Below are positions 63,061 to 64,000 of a stretch of 64,000 bases of DNA, piece by piece. The stretch's first letter is position 1, and each line of letters starts with the position of its first letter. Below the pieces are notes generated by a model. That model did not search any database. It was not told the DNA's origin and saw only the letters and a list, made by a program, of their open reading frames with translations. Source of the stretch: Streptomyces violaceoruber (GTDB lineage: Bacteria > Actinomycetota > Actinomycetes > Streptomycetales > Streptomycetaceae); assembly GCF_033406955.1 (NCBI RefSeq), contig NZ_CP137734.1, forward strand, positions 1,116,001 to 1,180,000, written 5' to 3'. A program made the position numbers and the translations under genes.

Positions 63061-64000
63061 TCAGGGCAGCTCGTAGTCCTCGTTGAGTGCCGCTCCGGCC
63101 TCCGGGTGGGTCTGGTCGTAGCCGCGCGCGTCGCACTGCAGCCCGCCGACGATGCAGTGGCCGACCATGGCGTCCAGGGTCGCCTCGTCCCAGGCGTTGA
63201 AGAAGTCGTAGTGGAACGAGTAGCTCGCGCCACTGGCCAGCCGGACCCGGGAGAGGTCGCCGTTGACCGGGAACGCCATCTTGAACTCGATCATCGGCAG
63301 GGCGACCGGGTGGTCGGCCGGGCAGATGTTGTTGTTGGTCCCGGGGTTGACCACCGGATACGCCATGTGGCTCTTGTGGTCCGGTGTGTCCAGGTTCCTG
63401 CCGTCCCAGCAGCTGGGCGCCTGGAAGCGGATGTTGACCTGGACGTCCTGGCGCTCGGGGCAGTCGGTGGGGAAGTCGACGTTGAAGAAGCTGTCGCCGC
63501 ACTCCCAGCCCTCGACGAACCCGGGGTGGTCGCGGAACTCCTGCGCGCTCTGCATCGGGCTGGCGACGACGTAGCGCAGGCCCTTCGGGAAGGGACGCAC
63601 GCTGGTGTAGTCGGTGACGCCGGCCTTGTAGTAGATGGTCTGCGGGCCGACCGGGAGCACCGGACGGTCGCCGTCGTACATGGTCGGCATCCAGTAGCCC
63701 GAGCGGTCGCCGGGCGCCAGGCAGGTGGTGGACCCGGCGTCGAGCGAGGCGGTGGTGCTGTACGCGTCGGTCGCCGTGTTGCCCATGAAGGTGTGGTCGT
63801 GGGACTTCCCCGGCTGCTGCGCGTAGACGATCGGGTCGTCGGGCGCCGTGTGGCTGACCCCGCAGTTGGCCTGGAACTCGTGGAAGTAGCGGTGCGGCGG
63901 CTCCTTCGTGGACGGGGTGACACCGGTGACCGGCGGGTTGGCGGGGATGTAGCCGTCGCCGTCCGGGTCCTCGGGCGAGGCGGCGGTCGAGACCGCCATG
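63061..64000 (-). CDS. DUF1996 domain protein (5' end beyond window)
   Basis: The protein shows at least 312 residues of the DUF1996 domain: YFHEFQANCGVSHTAPDDPIVY, then the conserved HDHTFMGN and the later SGYWMPTMY; the C-terminal half has DHKSHMAYP. DUF1996 proteins are secreted in fungi and actinomycetes, with unknown biochemistry, and often found near carbohydrate-degrading genes. The gene is cut by the right edge. It is on the same strand as the secreted glycosidase and may be co-transcribed with it (about 93 bases between). Confidence 0.85.
   Translation of the reverse strand, partial: MAVSTAASPEDPDGDGYIPANPPVTGVTPSTKEPPHRYFHEFQANCGVSHTAPDDPIVYAQQPGKSHDHTFMGNTATDAYSTTASLDAGSTTCLAPGDRSGYWMPTMYDGDRPVLPVGPQTIYYKAGVTDYTSVRPFPKGLRYVVASPMQSAQEFRDHPGFVEGWECGDSFFNVDFPTDCPERQDVQVNIRFQAPSCWDGRNLDTPDHKSHMAYPVVNPGTNNNICPADHPVALPMIEFKMAFPVNGDLSRVRLASGASYSFHYDFFNAWDEATLDAMVGHCIVGGLQCDARGYDQTHPEAGAALNEDYELP

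Overview
The window is high-GC DNA with GTG and TTG starts, GGAGG-type ribosome binding sites, bldA-type TTA codons and gene families typical of Streptomyces (DUF397/XRE pairs, DUF574 methyltransferases, ROK and LacI regulators, bacterial Ser/Thr kinase). No rRNA, tRNA, CRISPR array or insertion sequence was seen. I read it as an accessory, probably arm-proximal, part of a Streptomyces or close relative's chromosome.

Layout. (1) 1-2.7 kb: the end of a small biosynthetic locus (truncated glycosyltransferase-like gene, PTPS-like protein lacking the expected catalytic Cys, zinc-type dehydrogenase) and a divergent CDP-alcohol phosphatidyltransferase. (2) 2.7-8.0 kb: a transport operon behind a Zur-like box: lipoprotein binding protein, a DppB-DppC fused permease and an MFS exporter, with no ATPase in view; a GNAT gene lies just upstream. 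(3) 8.2-33.6 kb: a defence-like island. It holds two small proteins; a three-gene operon ending in an Hsp70 ATPase fused to a Zc3h12a/NYN-type ribonuclease; a membrane protein; a DndB-like protein divergent from an HTH-N6-methylase-specificity fusion; a complete type I hsdM-hsdS-hsdR operon with an AT-richer hsdS; a DUF397/XRE/HATPase triad; a soluble Ser/Thr kinase; and a Gabija-like pair (RelE-like-UvrD helicase, then OLD-TOPRIM nuclease) followed by a hydrophobic/coiled-coil protein. (4) 33.7-46.4 kb: secreted PQQ-repeat protein, MarR/SDR pair with a palindromic operator, FAD oxidoreductase, lipoprotein/membrane-protein pair, HxlR/hydrolase/PPOX group, secreted M64 peptidase and secreted esterase. 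(5) 46.5-50.1 kb: secreted NAGPA-type glycosidase with a SPOR-like domain, and two divergent DUF574 methyltransferases. (6) 50.1-64 kb: glycoside use: a GH16 remnant, GH1 beta-glucosidase with a MalFGE-type importer, a ROK regulator, TetR and LacI regulators, GH3 beta-glucosidase, a secreted clan-A glycosidase with a discoidin module, and a DUF1996 protein cut by the window edge.

How the parts work together. Region 6 reads as import of a short glucoside by the ABC system, cytoplasmic hydrolysis by GH1 and GH3, and control by ROK and LacI proteins. The island combines restriction, a Gabija-like module and two less familiar sets: the Hsp70-NYN operon and the DndB-like/HTH-methylase pair. The Hsp70-NYN operon is the best candidate for a system not yet described. 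Two island genes carry a TTA codon, which suggests developmental (bldA) control of part of the island.
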